Shown here one piece after another: positions 52,519 to 63,355 of a stretch of 64,000 nt of DNA. The stretch is from NCBI GenBank assembly GCA_019635315.1, contig JAHBZT010000008.1:21305-85304 (forward strand), read 5' to 3'. This DNA is from Rubrivivax sp. (GTDB lineage Bacteria > Pseudomonadota > Gammaproteobacteria > Burkholderiales > Burkholderiaceae_C). The notes beneath the pieces were generated by a model. That model had not been told where the DNA came from. It was given only the letters and a program-made list of their open reading frames with translations, and ran no database searches. The number at the start of each line of letters is the position of its first letter. Positions within the stretch are counted from its first letter, which is position 1. Made by a program: the position numbers and the translations under genes.

Positions 52519-53730
52519 TCAGTGCTTGCCGCGCAGCAGGTTGCCCAGGCCCTTGACCGCCTCGCCGAGCTGGCGCAGGTCCGCGCCGCCACGCACCTCG
52601 CCGAAGCCGAGCGAATATTCGCGCACGCGCTGCAGCTGGTTGGAGGGCAGCAGCACGTACTGCTCGACCGCCAGGGTGGGCGCAAACAGCGTGCCTGCCG
52701 GCACCTTGCCGACGAAGCGGCGGAAGACGAAAGCGGCGGTGCGCGACTCGCCCGGCTGCAGCGTGAACTGCGAGCTGGCCTTGTCGCGCGTGGCCACCGG
52801 CATGCCCTGCACCGACTCCCGGTAGCGCCAGTCGACGATGTACTTCTCGCCGCGCTCGTCCAGCATCACGCCGGTGTCCTGCTTGTAGTTCAGGATCATC
52901 GGTTCGCTGCCCAGGTTCTGGAAGGCGATGCGCACCGTCACCTCGTGGTTGTTGCCCTTGGGCGCGGCCGACGCGACGCCCACGATGCGCGCCGCCACGG
53001 GCCCGCTGGCCGTGCAGTTCGCGACCCCGGCGCAGGCATCGCCGGCCGGGGCGGCAGCGGTCGGCGGCGCGGCAGGCGCCCCCGGCGCCGTGGCGCGCGC
53101 CGGCGACGCGGCCGCGGCGGCGGGCGCGCGACCGGCGGCGCCGTTGGCCAGGTGCTGCCAGCTCAGCGCATGCTCGCGGCCCAGGCGGTACTGGTTGCCC
53201 GGCAGCGGCTCGATCTCGCGCACGCTCATCTCCAGGTCGAAGCCGGTGCCGACGATCACGTTGCGGTTGACGAAGAAGTTGAGCTCCATGCGCGCGTCGG
53301 CGCTCTCGCCGGGCCCCAGCGTGAACTTGGGGTCGAAGCGCTGGCGCTCGATGCGGCCGATGCCGGTGAGCTTGGCGCTGTTCTGCAGCGCGTACTTGTT
53401 GCCGCGGTCGTCGAAGGCAGCGGCGCTACGGTCCACGTAGCCCAGGATCAGCGGCTGGTCGGTGCGGTTGGTGAAGCGCACCGCGACCTGCACCGGCCGG
53501 TTGCCCAGCGTATTGGGGCTGACGCGGAACTCGGTGATGGTCGCCGAGAACTTCGGCACCTGGCGGCACAGCGGCTCGCCGGGGCACATGCCCTGGGCCG
53601 CGGCCGGCGCGGCCGCAAGCAGCAGGGCAACGGCGGCAAGCCGGGCGGCCAGGGCACGCGAGACTGCGCGGGCGGCGGACTCGGCATGCCGCCAGCGGGA
53701 CGGCGTGGAAACGGCTCGGGACGGATTCAT
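52519..53730 (-). CDS. Exported protein with two copies of one domain
   Basis: A 403-residue protein with signal peptide (RLAAVALLLAAAPAAAQG). The mature part has two related halves separated by an Ala/Pro linker (about residues 195-245). Shared pattern: V-x-VRF/RIAFxN, P-L/M-ILGY/NY, D-D/E-RGxKY, F-T-L-x-PGES, LP-x-NQ. Each half has 2-3 cysteines at its start (MCPGEPLCRQ; DACAGVANCTAS). Not recognised; resembles surface or periplasmic interaction domains. Genes on this strand from 51.9 to 56.4 kb probably form a unit. Confidence 0.78.
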   Translation of the reverse strand: MNPSRAVSTPSRWRHAESAARAVSRALAARLAAVALLLAAAPAAAQGMCPGEPLCRQVPKFSATITEFRVSPNTLGNRPVQVAVRFTNRTDQPLILGYVDRSAAAFDDRGNKYALQNSAKLTGIGRIERQRFDPKFTLGPGESADARMELNFFVNRNVIVGTGFDLEMSVREIEPLPGNQYRLGREHALSWQHLANGAAGRAPAAAAASPARATAPGAPAAPPTAAAPAGDACAGVANCTASGPVAARIVGVASAAPKGNNHEVTVRIAFQNLGSEPMILNYKQDTGVMLDERGEKYIVDWRYRESVQGMPVATRDKASSQFTLQPGESRTAAFVFRRFVGKVPAGTLFAPTLAVEQYVLLPSNQLQRVREYSLGFGEVRGGADLRQLGEAVKGLGNLLRGKH

Positions 53731-53804
53731 CGCAGGGCTCGTGGTCGGGTGGGAGACAGCCGGGGCAGCGGACGGAGTGGCGCAGGCCCGGCCGGGTCGG
53801 GTCG

Positions 53805-53830
53805 GGCAGGCAGGCAGGCAGGCAGGCAGG
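53805..53830. repeat. Tetranucleotide GGCA repeat (six units) between two exported-protein genes
   Basis: Six GGCA units plus GG, in the 137-bp gap upstream of the 53730 gene on the minus strand. Such tracts can vary in copy number by slippage. Confidence 0.85.
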
Positions 53831-53867
53831 AACAGAGGCCATGCGCTTCGCAGTTCACCTCGCGTCT

Positions 53868-54722
53868 TCACAGGCGTGGCGACTGCGCCTGGCCCTCGCG
53901 CTTGCGCGTGGCCTCGGCTTCGAGCTGCTGCACCCAGGCCTGGCGGCTGCGCTGCGTGGAGACGATGGCGCCGACGTCGAACATCGCCGCGTTGAACGAG
54001 ATCGCCGGGCTGCGCGCGGTGCCCAGGTAGTACATGAAGGCGCCACACTGGCGCAGGTCGGCGGGCAGGTCGACGCCCTGCTCGCCGCCGCTGCCCTGCT
54101 GGCGCCGCTCGAGCGCCGCGACGGCGTCGCCGAAGTCCATGCGGTGCACCAGGTTGAGCGAGAACAGCGTGTGGTTGATCTCCTTGGGCATGTTCCTGCC
54201 GTAGCTCATCCACAGGCAGGACGGCTTGCCGCGCTGCTCCCAGATCGGCGTGTTCTGGCGGTCCGACGTGGAAGGCTGGCCGTACTTGCCGGCCAGGCTC
54301 TGCAAGAACTGCGGCCCGCTGGGCGGGTTGGGCACGTTGCTCTCGTCGCGCATCACGGCGATGGCCCGTGCCTCGCCCGCCTGGACGCCGGAGAACCAGA
54401 CCCGCACGAAAGTCTGCGGCAGCACGTTCTGGCCCACCTTCTGCGAGGTCCGCATCTCGAGGTGGCTCAGGAAGGGCGGGGTCGTGTGGCCGCGGACCTG
54501 GTCGCTGTACCGGAAGCTGGTGTTGCGCGCGATGATCCTGGCCTGCGCGTCGTAGGCCCGCAGCGCAGCACGCACCTCGGCCTCGCTCATGCCGAGCCTG
54601 ACCCCCAGGATGTCCCAAGCGGGCGCCGCCGCGGCGGCACCACCGCCGGCCAGCAGGGCGGCGGCCAGCCACGGCAGGACGGCGAGCCGCGGCATGCGGC
54701 GCTGTGCGTGGAAAGGGGTCAT
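53868..54722 (-). CDS. Exported protein with LGM-type motif, paralogue of the next lipoprotein
   Basis: A 284-residue exported protein (signal LPWLAAALLAGGGAAAAAPA). Early mature motif DILGVRLGMSEAEVRAALRAY and later FLQSLAGKYGQPS, with GKPSCLWMSYGR. These are matched in the neighbouring lipoprotein (DIVGLKLGMSFDEAL; VLTALRDKYGREG), so the two are paralogues. The RLGM start with a KYG later resembles a fold used by periplasmic proteins of unknown function. The signal and neighbours suggest an envelope role. Confidence 0.78.
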   Translation of the reverse strand: MTPFHAQRRMPRLAVLPWLAAALLAGGGAAAAAPAWDILGVRLGMSEAEVRAALRAYDAQARIIARNTSFRYSDQVRGHTTPPFLSHLEMRTSQKVGQNVLPQTFVRVWFSGVQAGEARAIAVMRDESNVPNPPSGPQFLQSLAGKYGQPSTSDRQNTPIWEQRGKPSCLWMSYGRNMPKEINHTLFSLNLVHRMDFGDAVAALERRQQGSGGEQGVDLPADLRQCGAFMYYLGTARSPAISFNAAMFDVGAIVSTQRSRQAWVQQLEAEATRKREGQAQSPRL

Positions 54723-54772
54723 CTCGGGTCCTCCTTGGGTTCGTGGGCGGCGTGAACGGCACTACAGAGGCA

Positions 54773-55717
54773 CTACAGCTTCGGCTTCGCACCCGCGGCA
54801 CGCTGCACCTCGCCGGCACGCCGCTCGGCGTCCAGGCGGTCGAGCTCGGCCTGCATCGCGTCGCCCACGGCCAGCAGCCGTTCCTGGTGCGCGATGCCCA
54901 CGTACAGCGACTGCACCAGCTGCGGGTTGTCTCGCGGCGGCACGAGGTCGGCGCTGATCGACAGCCCGCAGCCTTCGCGCCAGCTCTGGTTGCCCGTTCG
55001 CGCCCGGATGCCGAAACATTCCTGGAAGCGCGGGTCGTTGCCGGCCAGCGGGTTGCCGGCAGCGTCGTAGCGCCAGCTCACGGTGCCGTGGGGCTGATTC
55101 GTCAGCTCGCCTTCGCGGCCGTACTTGTCGCGCAGCGCCGTGAGCACGGCCTCGCGCGCGGGCATCTCGCCGGGCTTCCAGTGCTGCTGGCGCCAGATGC
55201 CGACGACGGCCTGGCGGCCGTCGACACCGGGCGAGGCGACCGAGATCAGTTCGGCGACGTGGTCCCAGACGCGGCGGCCAAGGCCGCACTTCTGCGCGTC
55301 GCCGATCTTGCGGTAGTCGCAGTCCGAGGTCTCCCCGCGCTGGACCGTGAAGCCCTGGTTCTGCAGTGCCGTGCTGCCGGTGCGCATCTGCTGGAACCAG
55401 CGGTGGCTGACGCCGACCACGCCGTCGGGCATCGCGCAGCGCGCGTGGTTCAGCGCCTCGTCGAAGCTCATGCCCAGCTTGAGGCCGACGATGTCCGGCC
55501 CCGGCAGCTGGGCGCCGGCCTTCGACGGGCAACGGGGCGCGGGCAAGGCATCCTCGGGCCGCGCCGGAGCCGCGGCGCGCGTCGGTGCGGCCTTGGCCGC
55601 GGCCGCTGCGGGCTTGGGCGTGGCTGCCGGCTCTTCCTTGCCGCAGCTCGCCAGCAGCAGCGTCATGCCGAACGCGGCACCGGCCGCGGCCAGGCGGATG
55701 CCGGCGCGCGAGGCCAT
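54773..55717 (-). CDS. Putative lipoprotein with LGM-type motif
   Basis: A 314-residue lipoprotein: MASRAGIRLAAAGAAFGMTLLLASC, cysteine lipidated, then KEEPAATPKPAAAAAKAAP linker. Motif DIVGLKLGMSFDEALNHARC, GVDGRQAVVGIWRQQHWKPGEMPAREAVLTALRDKYG, and several cysteines likely in disulfides. ATG 55717 puts the lipobox in place; an upstream in-frame start at 55795 gives a non-signal extension and is less likely. Paralogue of the downstream gene. Confidence 0.78.
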   Translation of the reverse strand: MASRAGIRLAAAGAAFGMTLLLASCGKEEPAATPKPAAAAAKAAPTRAAAPARPEDALPAPRCPSKAGAQLPGPDIVGLKLGMSFDEALNHARCAMPDGVVGVSHRWFQQMRTGSTALQNQGFTVQRGETSDCDYRKIGDAQKCGLGRRVWDHVAELISVASPGVDGRQAVVGIWRQQHWKPGEMPAREAVLTALRDKYGREGELTNQPHGTVSWRYDAAGNPLAGNDPRFQECFGIRARTGNQSWREGCGLSISADLVPPRDNPQLVQSLYVGIAHQERLLAVGDAMQAELDRLDAERRAGEVQRAAGAKPKL

Positions 55718-55856
55718 CGGCGTGTCGTTCGCCCGGCGGTGGCCGCGGCGGAGCGCCGGTGCCGCCGGCCGTCCCCCGGCTCGTCGCTGGTTCATCGTTT
55801 CCATCCTCCTGGGCAGGCTTCTGCCTTCATCCGTCGTCATCTGTCGTCGAACATCG

Positions 55857-56453
55857 TCAATAGGCCGGCGACCAACCGCCCTTGGCCTTCTTGACCAGCA
55901 CCATGTCCACCTTCTCGTCACCGCTGGCCACCAGGCCGGCCACCGCCGGGTCGCGGGCCCAGGCGGCGTCGATGTGGCGGCGCAGGCGGGCCTGCGCCTG
56001 CACGGTGGCCACGCCGCTGACCTGCGACGGCTCGGTGTAGTCGATGACCTCGACGATCTCGGCGCGGCCATAGCAGAAGCCCCGTTCGGGCTGGAACTGG
56101 CGCTGGCCGGCCTCGGTGAGGGCAAACTCGAAGCGCCGGTCCCGGAAAAAGGCGCGGCGGTCCGGCGGCAGCTCGCGCGCCGTCACCAGGCCGGCACCCT
56201 CCAGCGCCGACAGCCAGGCCAGCGTCTCCTTGTTCATCGGGTTGACGCTCACGGTGGCCGGCAGCGACGGCCCGAGCTTCACGCACAGCGGGCGCTCGTA
56301 TTTCTCGGCAAAGCGCTGGCGGATGTCGGCCTCGATGCGGTCGCTGCAGCCGGCCAGCAACGTGGCGGCGGTGGCGGCGACCGCTGCGGCCCAGGCAGGG
56401 CCGGCGCAGGAACGGCACGGTGTCGGCATGGCGGGCGGTGGCGGCGTGGGCAT
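55857..56453 (-). CDS. Putative lipoprotein
   Basis: A 198-residue lipoprotein with lipobox LLAGC. Mature part: SDRIEADIRQRFAEKYERPLCVKLG...FEFALTEAGQRQFQPERGFCYGRAEIVEVIDYTEPSQVSGV and a C-terminal KKAKGGW. The RPLCVKL, ALTEAG, G-F-CYG elements suggest a winged-helix-like fold outside the cytoplasm with two cysteines. Not recognised. First gene of the run, divergent from the kinase fusion gene. Confidence 0.75.
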   Translation of the reverse strand: MPTPPPPAMPTPCRSCAGPAWAAAVAATAATLLAGCSDRIEADIRQRFAEKYERPLCVKLGPSLPATVSVNPMNKETLAWLSALEGAGLVTARELPPDRRAFFRDRRFEFALTEAGQRQFQPERGFCYGRAEIVEVIDYTEPSQVSGVATVQAQARLRRHIDAAWARDPAVAGLVASGDEKVDMVLVKKAKGGWSPAY

Positions 56454-56668
56454 GGGACGCAGCTTCCGGCAGCGAGGCGCCAGGCGCCATCACGCCACCT
56501 CACGCTTTGCTAACGCCTGCGGACGGCCCGGCCAAGTCCTTGATTTGCAAGCCCGATTCCGGCACTCACCCGCGGGGGGCGGACGCCGTGACGTTCGCCG
56601 GTTCGGTACAGTCCGGCAGCTGCCGGCCGTCACTGCCGCCCCGGTCTTGCGCCCCAGGAACCCGTCCC

Positions 56669-59401
56669 TTGAGCCCCGAACCCGACGGCGAACCGCCGCT
56701 GTACCGCTACCGCTTCGGCAACGTCGAATTCGACGAGACGCGCTTCGAGCTGGTCGTCGGCGGGCTGACCGTGGAGCTGGAGCAGAAGCCGCTGCAGGTG
56801 CTGGGTGAACTGCTGCGCCATGTCGGCGAGGTGGTGACGCGGCAGGAACTGCTGGAGCGCGTCTGGGCCGGCCGCCCGACGGTTGACAACGTGCTGCCCA
56901 ATGCGGTGACCAAGCTGCGCAAGGCGCTCGGCCCGGCGCAGGCCGAGCGCATCGTCACGCTGCCGCGGCTGGGGTACCGGCTCAACGGGCCCGTCGAGCG
57001 CATCGCCAGCGGGCGCCGGCTGGCCAGCCGCCTGCAGCTGGCCGGCGCGCAGGCCGTGCCGCACCGCCCGGACTGGGTACTGGAACGCCAGCTCAACCCC
57101 TCGCGCGCCAGCGAGGTCTGGCTGGCGCGCCATGCGCGCACGCGCGAGCCGCGCGTCTTCAAGTTCGCCGGCGACGGCGAACGACTGGCGATGCTCAAGC
57201 GCGAGGCCACGCTGTACCGCGTGCTGCTCGAGAGCCTGGGCGAGCGCGACGACCTGGCGCGCATCCTGGACTGGAATTTCGAAGCGCCGCCGTTCTTCCT
57301 GGAGTGCGAATACGGCGGCGACAGCCTGCCGGCCTGGGCCGAGGCCGGCCACCTGGCGGCGCAGGACCGCGCCGGCCGGCTGGCGCTGTTCCTGGCCATC
57401 GCGCGCGCGGTGGCCGCGGCGCATGGCGTCGGCGTGCTGCACAAGGACATCAAGCCGGCCAACGTGCTGGTCGCGCCGCGCGGCGACGGCAGCTGGCGCG
57501 TGCGCCTGACCGACTTCGGCAGCGGACGGCTGCTCAACCCCGAGCGGCTGGCCGAGCTGGGCATCACGCGGCTGGGCCTGACACTGACACAGGCGCTGGA
57601 CGCCGACACGAGCGGCACGCCGCTGTACCTGGCGCCGGAGCTGATCGCCGGGCAGCCGCCCACGGTGCGCAGCGACGTCTACGCACTCGGCCTGCTGCTG
57701 TACCAGCTGCTGGCGGGCGACCTGCGGCGGCCGATCGCGCCAGGCTGGGAGGCGGCGATCGGCGAACCGCTGCTGGTGGTCACCATCGCCGCGGCCACCG
57801 ACGGCGACCCCGAACGCCGGCTGCCCACGGCCAGCGCGCTGATCGAGCAGATCGCCACGCTGGACGGGCGCCGCGCCGACGCCGCCCAGGCACGTGCGCG
57901 CGAGGCCCGGCTGCAGGCCGCCGAGGCCGGCCTGGCGCGCAGCCGGGCCCGCCGGCCCTGGATCGCCGCCGCCACCGCGGCGCTGGTCCTGGGCCTGGGG
58001 GCCACGTGGTGGCAGTACCGGGCGGCCGACGCCGCGCGCGACGAGGCGCTGGCGCAGGCGGCGCTGGCGAGCGAGACGATCCGCTTCCTCAACGAGGACC
58101 TGCTCGGGGGCGGCCGCAGCCGCACCGCCACCATCGCCTACGACCGCAACCCCAGCCTGCGCGAGCTGCTGGACGCCGCGCGCGGCCGCCTGGACGGGCG
58201 CTTCGCCGACGCGCCGCTGACCGAGGCCGGCATCCGCACGACGCTGGGCCGTGCCTACCGCACGCTGGGCGACCACGCGACCGCCGAGCAGCAGCTGCGC
58301 CGCGTCACCGAGCTGCACCGGCTACGCCTGCCGCCGGCCGACGAGCAGCGGCTGCTCGGCGAATACGACCTCGTGACGGTGCTGGTGCGGCTGTCGAAGT
58401 TCGACGAGGCGCGGGCGCGGCTGGACGAGGCCGATGCGCTGGCCGGCCCGCGCCGCGACAGCCTGGGCGAGCTCGGCCTGCGCGCCAAGCTGGCCCGCGG
58501 CGCCTACCACTTCCAGCGCCTGGAGGTGGCGCAGGCGCTGCAGGCCTATACCGCAGCGGAGGCGATACAGCGCGTCGTGCAGCCCGACGACGTGCCGCTG
58601 GCGGCGCATATCAGGCTGACCATCGGCGACGCCTCGCTGCGCCTGGGCAACCCGGCGCGCGCCGAGGCCATCGCGCGCGAGGTGCTGGCCGGCGACCCGT
58701 ACTCCGAGGACAACGTGGGCTTGTCGACCCTGGCCAGCGCGCGCCGGCTGCTGGGCAACGCGCTGCGCAACCAAGGCCGGCCCGCCGAGGGCATCCCGCA
58801 CCTGGAGCGCGCGGTGGCCGAGCAGGAGCGCGCGCGCGGCCCCGACGACCAGGCGACGATCGCGGCGCTGTCCTCGCTGGGCTATCTGCACAGCCTGGTC
58901 GGCGACGTGCAGCGCCGCGCCGGGATCCAGCGCGAGGTCTATGCGCGCGCGGTGCGGCGCTGGGGCGAGGCCAACCAGTACACGCTGGTCGAGCGCATCA
59001 ACCTCGGCGACGCCGAGCACGAGGTGGGCCGCCTGCCGGTGGCCGAGACGCACCTGCGCGCTGCCGTCGAGGGCCTGATCGTCACCTCGGGCGAAGGCTC
59101 GAGCCTCGTCGACGCGGCGCGCTTCTCGCACGCCGGCGTGCTGGTGGCGCTGGGCCGCCACGCGCAGGCGCTGGCGGTGATCGAGCGCATCGAGGCCACG
59201 CGGCTGGCCGGCGCCTCGGCCGACGCGCGCGGTGACGGCAAACTCGCGGCGCTGCGCGGGCGCGCGCTGCTCGGGCAGGGTCGCGCAGCCGAAGGCCGCG
59301 CGGAAGTCGAGCGCGCGATCGGCCTGCTGCGGGCCGAGGGCCAGGGCGAGGCGGAACTGGCACCACTGCGGGCCCTGGTCGGGCCGGGTGGCGAAGGCTG
59401 A
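56669..59401 (+). CDS. OmpR-type DNA-binding domain fused to Ser/Thr protein kinase and TPR-like domain
   Basis: A 910-residue protein from TTG 56669 (AGGAA 8 nt ahead). Residues 12-107: winged helix of OmpR/CadC type (FELVVGGLTVELEQKPLQVL; LPNAVTKLRKALG; RIVTLPRLGYRL). Residues 137-400: Hanks-type kinase, with Lys165 (VFKFAG), Glu179, H258-K-D260-I-K-P-A-N265, D282-F-G and A322-P-E324; the glycine-rich loop is degenerate. Membrane helix about 430-447, then a helical TPR-like region. It may bind DNA and phosphorylate proteins, with its tail outside. No close partner regulator is nearby apart from the divergent lipoprotein genes. Confidence 0.88.
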   Translation: MSPEPDGEPPLYRYRFGNVEFDETRFELVVGGLTVELEQKPLQVLGELLRHVGEVVTRQELLERVWAGRPTVDNVLPNAVTKLRKALGPAQAERIVTLPRLGYRLNGPVERIASGRRLASRLQLAGAQAVPHRPDWVLERQLNPSRASEVWLARHARTREPRVFKFAGDGERLAMLKREATLYRVLLESLGERDDLARILDWNFEAPPFFLECEYGGDSLPAWAEAGHLAAQDRAGRLALFLAIARAVAAAHGVGVLHKDIKPANVLVAPRGDGSWRVRLTDFGSGRLLNPERLAELGITRLGLTLTQALDADTSGTPLYLAPELIAGQPPTVRSDVYALGLLLYQLLAGDLRRPIAPGWEAAIGEPLLVVTIAAATDGDPERRLPTASALIEQIATLDGRRADAAQARAREARLQAAEAGLARSRARRPWIAAATAALVLGLGATWWQYRAADAARDEALAQAALASETIRFLNEDLLGGGRSRTATIAYDRNPSLRELLDAARGRLDGRFADAPLTEAGIRTTLGRAYRTLGDHATAEQQLRRVTELHRLRLPPADEQRLLGEYDLVTVLVRLSKFDEARARLDEADALAGPRRDSLGELGLRAKLARGAYHFQRLEVAQALQAYTAAEAIQRVVQPDDVPLAAHIRLTIGDASLRLGNPARAEAIAREVLAGDPYSEDNVGLSTLASARRLLGNALRNQGRPAEGIPHLERAVAEQERARGPDDQATIAALSSLGYLHSLVGDVQRRAGIQREVYARAVRRWGEANQYTLVERINLGDAEHEVGRLPVAETHLRAAVEGLIVTSGEGSSLVDAARFSHAGVLVALGRHAQALAVIERIEATRLAGASADARGDGKLAALRGRALLGQGRAAEGRAEVERAIGLLRAEGQGEAELAPLRALVGPGGEG

Positions 59402-59485
59402 GGCTGACGTCGGCGGCAGGGCCGCTGCAGGCCCGCGCCCTTCGGTGACTCAGGCCGGCGCGCGCATGGCGCGGTGCCGAGTCAC

Positions 59486-59576
59486 TGGCGGAAAGGGAGG
59501 GATTCGAACCCTCGATACGGGAGACCCGTATACCGGATTTCGAGTCCGGCGCATTCGACCACTCTGCCACCTTTCC
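59486..59576 (-). tRNA. tRNA-Ser (anticodon CGA)
   Basis: A 91-nt class II tRNA on the minus strand, with the long variable arm typical of serine tRNAs. Acceptor GGAAAGG pairs with CCTTTCC, discriminator G, encoded CCA. The anticodon loop CTCGAAA gives CGA, reading UCG. It lies downstream of the serS/hydratase operon and on the same strand. Confidence 0.95.
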
Positions 59577-59628
59577 GGGGTACGACGCTGGGCGTGGTCT
59601 CGCTGCGAGCGAAGCCGCGGATTCTAGC

Positions 59629-61778
<2,150 letters not shown>

Positions 61779-61788
61779 TCAACGTGAC

Positions 61789-61813
61789 GACGGCGCCTCG
61801 CAGGGGCGCCGTC
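61789..61813 (-). terminator. GC-rich hairpin after ispH
   Basis: GACGGCGCC (61789-61797) pairs with GGCGCCGTC (61805-61813) over a 7-nt loop. No T-run follows on the minus strand. It lies between the ispH stop and serS, so it could reduce read-through into serS. Confidence 0.5.
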
Positions 61814-61844
61814 TTCGCAAAGGGCAGTCAGCGAAGCGGCGACG

Positions 61845-62831
61845 TCAGGATCGGGACGACGACACCTCGGCCATGCTGCGGTCGCCCAGCCCGCGCGGCA
61901 GCGGGAAGTGCACGTTCTCGACCACGCCGTCCATCGTGCGAATGCCGACGGCGCCGAATTCGCGCAGCCGCGCGATGACCTGCTGCACCAGGATGTCCGG
62001 CGCCGAGGCGCCGGCCGTCAGCCCGACGCGGCGGCGGCCGGCAAACCACTCGGGCCGCAGGTCCTCGGCGCCCTCGACCATGTAGGCCGCGGTGCCCAGG
62101 CGCTGCGCCAGCTCGCGCAGGCGGTTGCTGTTGCTGCTGGTCGGGCTGCCGACCACGATGACGACGTCCACCGCCGGCGCCAGCACCTTGACCGCGTCCT
62201 GCCGGTTCTGCGTCGCGTAGCAGATGTCCTGCTGCTTGGGTTCGCGCACGCGCGGGAAGCAGCGCTTGACCTCGGCCAGGATGTCGGCCGCGTCGTCCAC
62301 GCTCAGCGTGGTCTGCGTCACCACCGCGAGCTTGTCGCCGCGCGGGCGCACCTGCGCGACGTCGGCGACCTCCTCGACGAGGTAGATGCCGTCGCTGAGC
62401 TGGCCCATCGTGCCCTCGACCTCGGGGTGCCCCTTGTGGCCGATCATGATGAACTCGTAGCCTTCCTTGGCCAGCTTGGCGACCTCTACGTGCACCTTGG
62501 TCACCAGCGGGCAGGTGGCGTCGAAGACCTGGAAGCCGCGCGCGGCGGCCTCGCGGCGCACGGCCTGGCTGACGCCGTGCGCGCTGAAGACCAGCGTGGC
62601 CCCCGGCGGAACCTCGGCCAGGTCCTCGATGAAGATGGCGCCCTTGGCGCGCAGGTCGGCGACGACGTAGGTGTTGTGCACGATCTCGTGGCGCACGTAG
62701 ATCGGCGCACCATGCTTCTTCAGCGCACGCTCGACGATCTCGATCGCGCGGTCGACGCCGGCGCAGAAGCCGCGCGGCTCGGCGAGCAGCACTTCGTCGA
62801 GCGCGGGTGTCGTGGCCGGGCTCGTCGTCAC
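61845..62831 (-). CDS. ispH: 4-hydroxy-3-methylbut-2-enyl diphosphate reductase
   Basis: A 328-residue enzyme of the MEP isoprenoid pathway. The three iron-sulfur cysteines are in [23 protein letters not shown] and [23 protein letters not shown] holds conserved active-site serine and asparagine, and VFSAHGVS the histidine. GTG start at 62831 overlaps the FKBP gene stop (GTGA), the usual fkpB-ispH pair. Reduces HMBPP to IPP and DMAPP. Confidence 0.97.
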   Translation of the reverse strand: MTTSPATTPALDEVLLAEPRGFCAGVDRAIEIVERALKKHGAPIYVRHEIVHNTYVVADLRAKGAIFIEDLAEVPPGATLVFSAHGVSQAVRREAAARGFQVFDATCPLVTKVHVEVAKLAKEGYEFIMIGHKGHPEVEGTMGQLSDGIYLVEEVADVAQVRPRGDKLAVVTQTTLSVDDAADILAEVKRCFPRVREPKQQDICYATQNRQDAVKVLAPAVDVVIVVGSPTSSNSNRLRELAQRLGTAAYMVEGAEDLRPEWFAGRRRVGLTAGASAPDILVQQVIARLREFGAVGIRTMDGVVENVHFPLPRGLGDRSMAEVSSSRS

Positions 62832-63289
62832 AGCACCCCCAGCAACTGCACCTCGAAGCGCACCGGCTGGCCGGCGAGCGGGTGGTTGAAGTCGAACAGC
62901 AACCAGCCCGGGCCGGTCTCGCGCACGACGCCGGCATAGCTGCCCTGCCCGTCGGGCGTCGGAAACTGCACCACGTCGCCGACCGCATAGTCGGCGTCAG
63001 GGTCGCCCAGTTCGTGCAGCAGCGCGAGCTTCACGCGCTGCAGCAGTTCGGGGTTGCGCTCGCCGTAGGCGGCGCCGGCGGGCAGCTCGAAGGTGGTGCG
63101 CGCGCCCTCGGGCAGTCCGACGAGCCGCGCCTCGATCGCCGGCGCCAGCTGCCCGCTGCCCAGCGACAGCGTCGCCGGCGGGCCGCCGAAGGTGTCCACC
63201 ACCGCGGCGCCGTCGGGGCCGCTCAGGCGGTAGTGCAGCGTCAGGAAGGATCCCGGCTGCACGGTGGCAACGGTGTCGGCAAGGGTCAT
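62828..63289 (-). CDS. FKBP-type peptidyl-prolyl cis-trans isomerase (SlpA/FkpB-like)
   Basis: A 153-residue FKBP of the SlyD/FkpB type. [68 protein letters not shown] covers the active site, and [20 protein letters not shown] the C-terminal strand with the IF-domain chaperone insert between. Typically encoded next to ispH, as here. It aids folding in the cytoplasm. Confidence 0.94.
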   Translation of the reverse strand: MTLADTVATVQPGSFLTLHYRLSGPDGAAVVDTFGGPPATLSLGSGQLAPAIEARLVGLPEGARTTFELPAGAAYGERNPELLQRVKLALLHELGDPDADYAVGDVVQFPTPDGQGSYAGVVRETGPGWLLFDFNHPLAGQPVRFEVQLLGVL

Positions 63290-63355
63290 CGCGGGCTCGA
63301 CTAGACTGGCCCGCGATTCTACCGGCCGCTCCCTGGACGACCCTGGTCCGCACCG

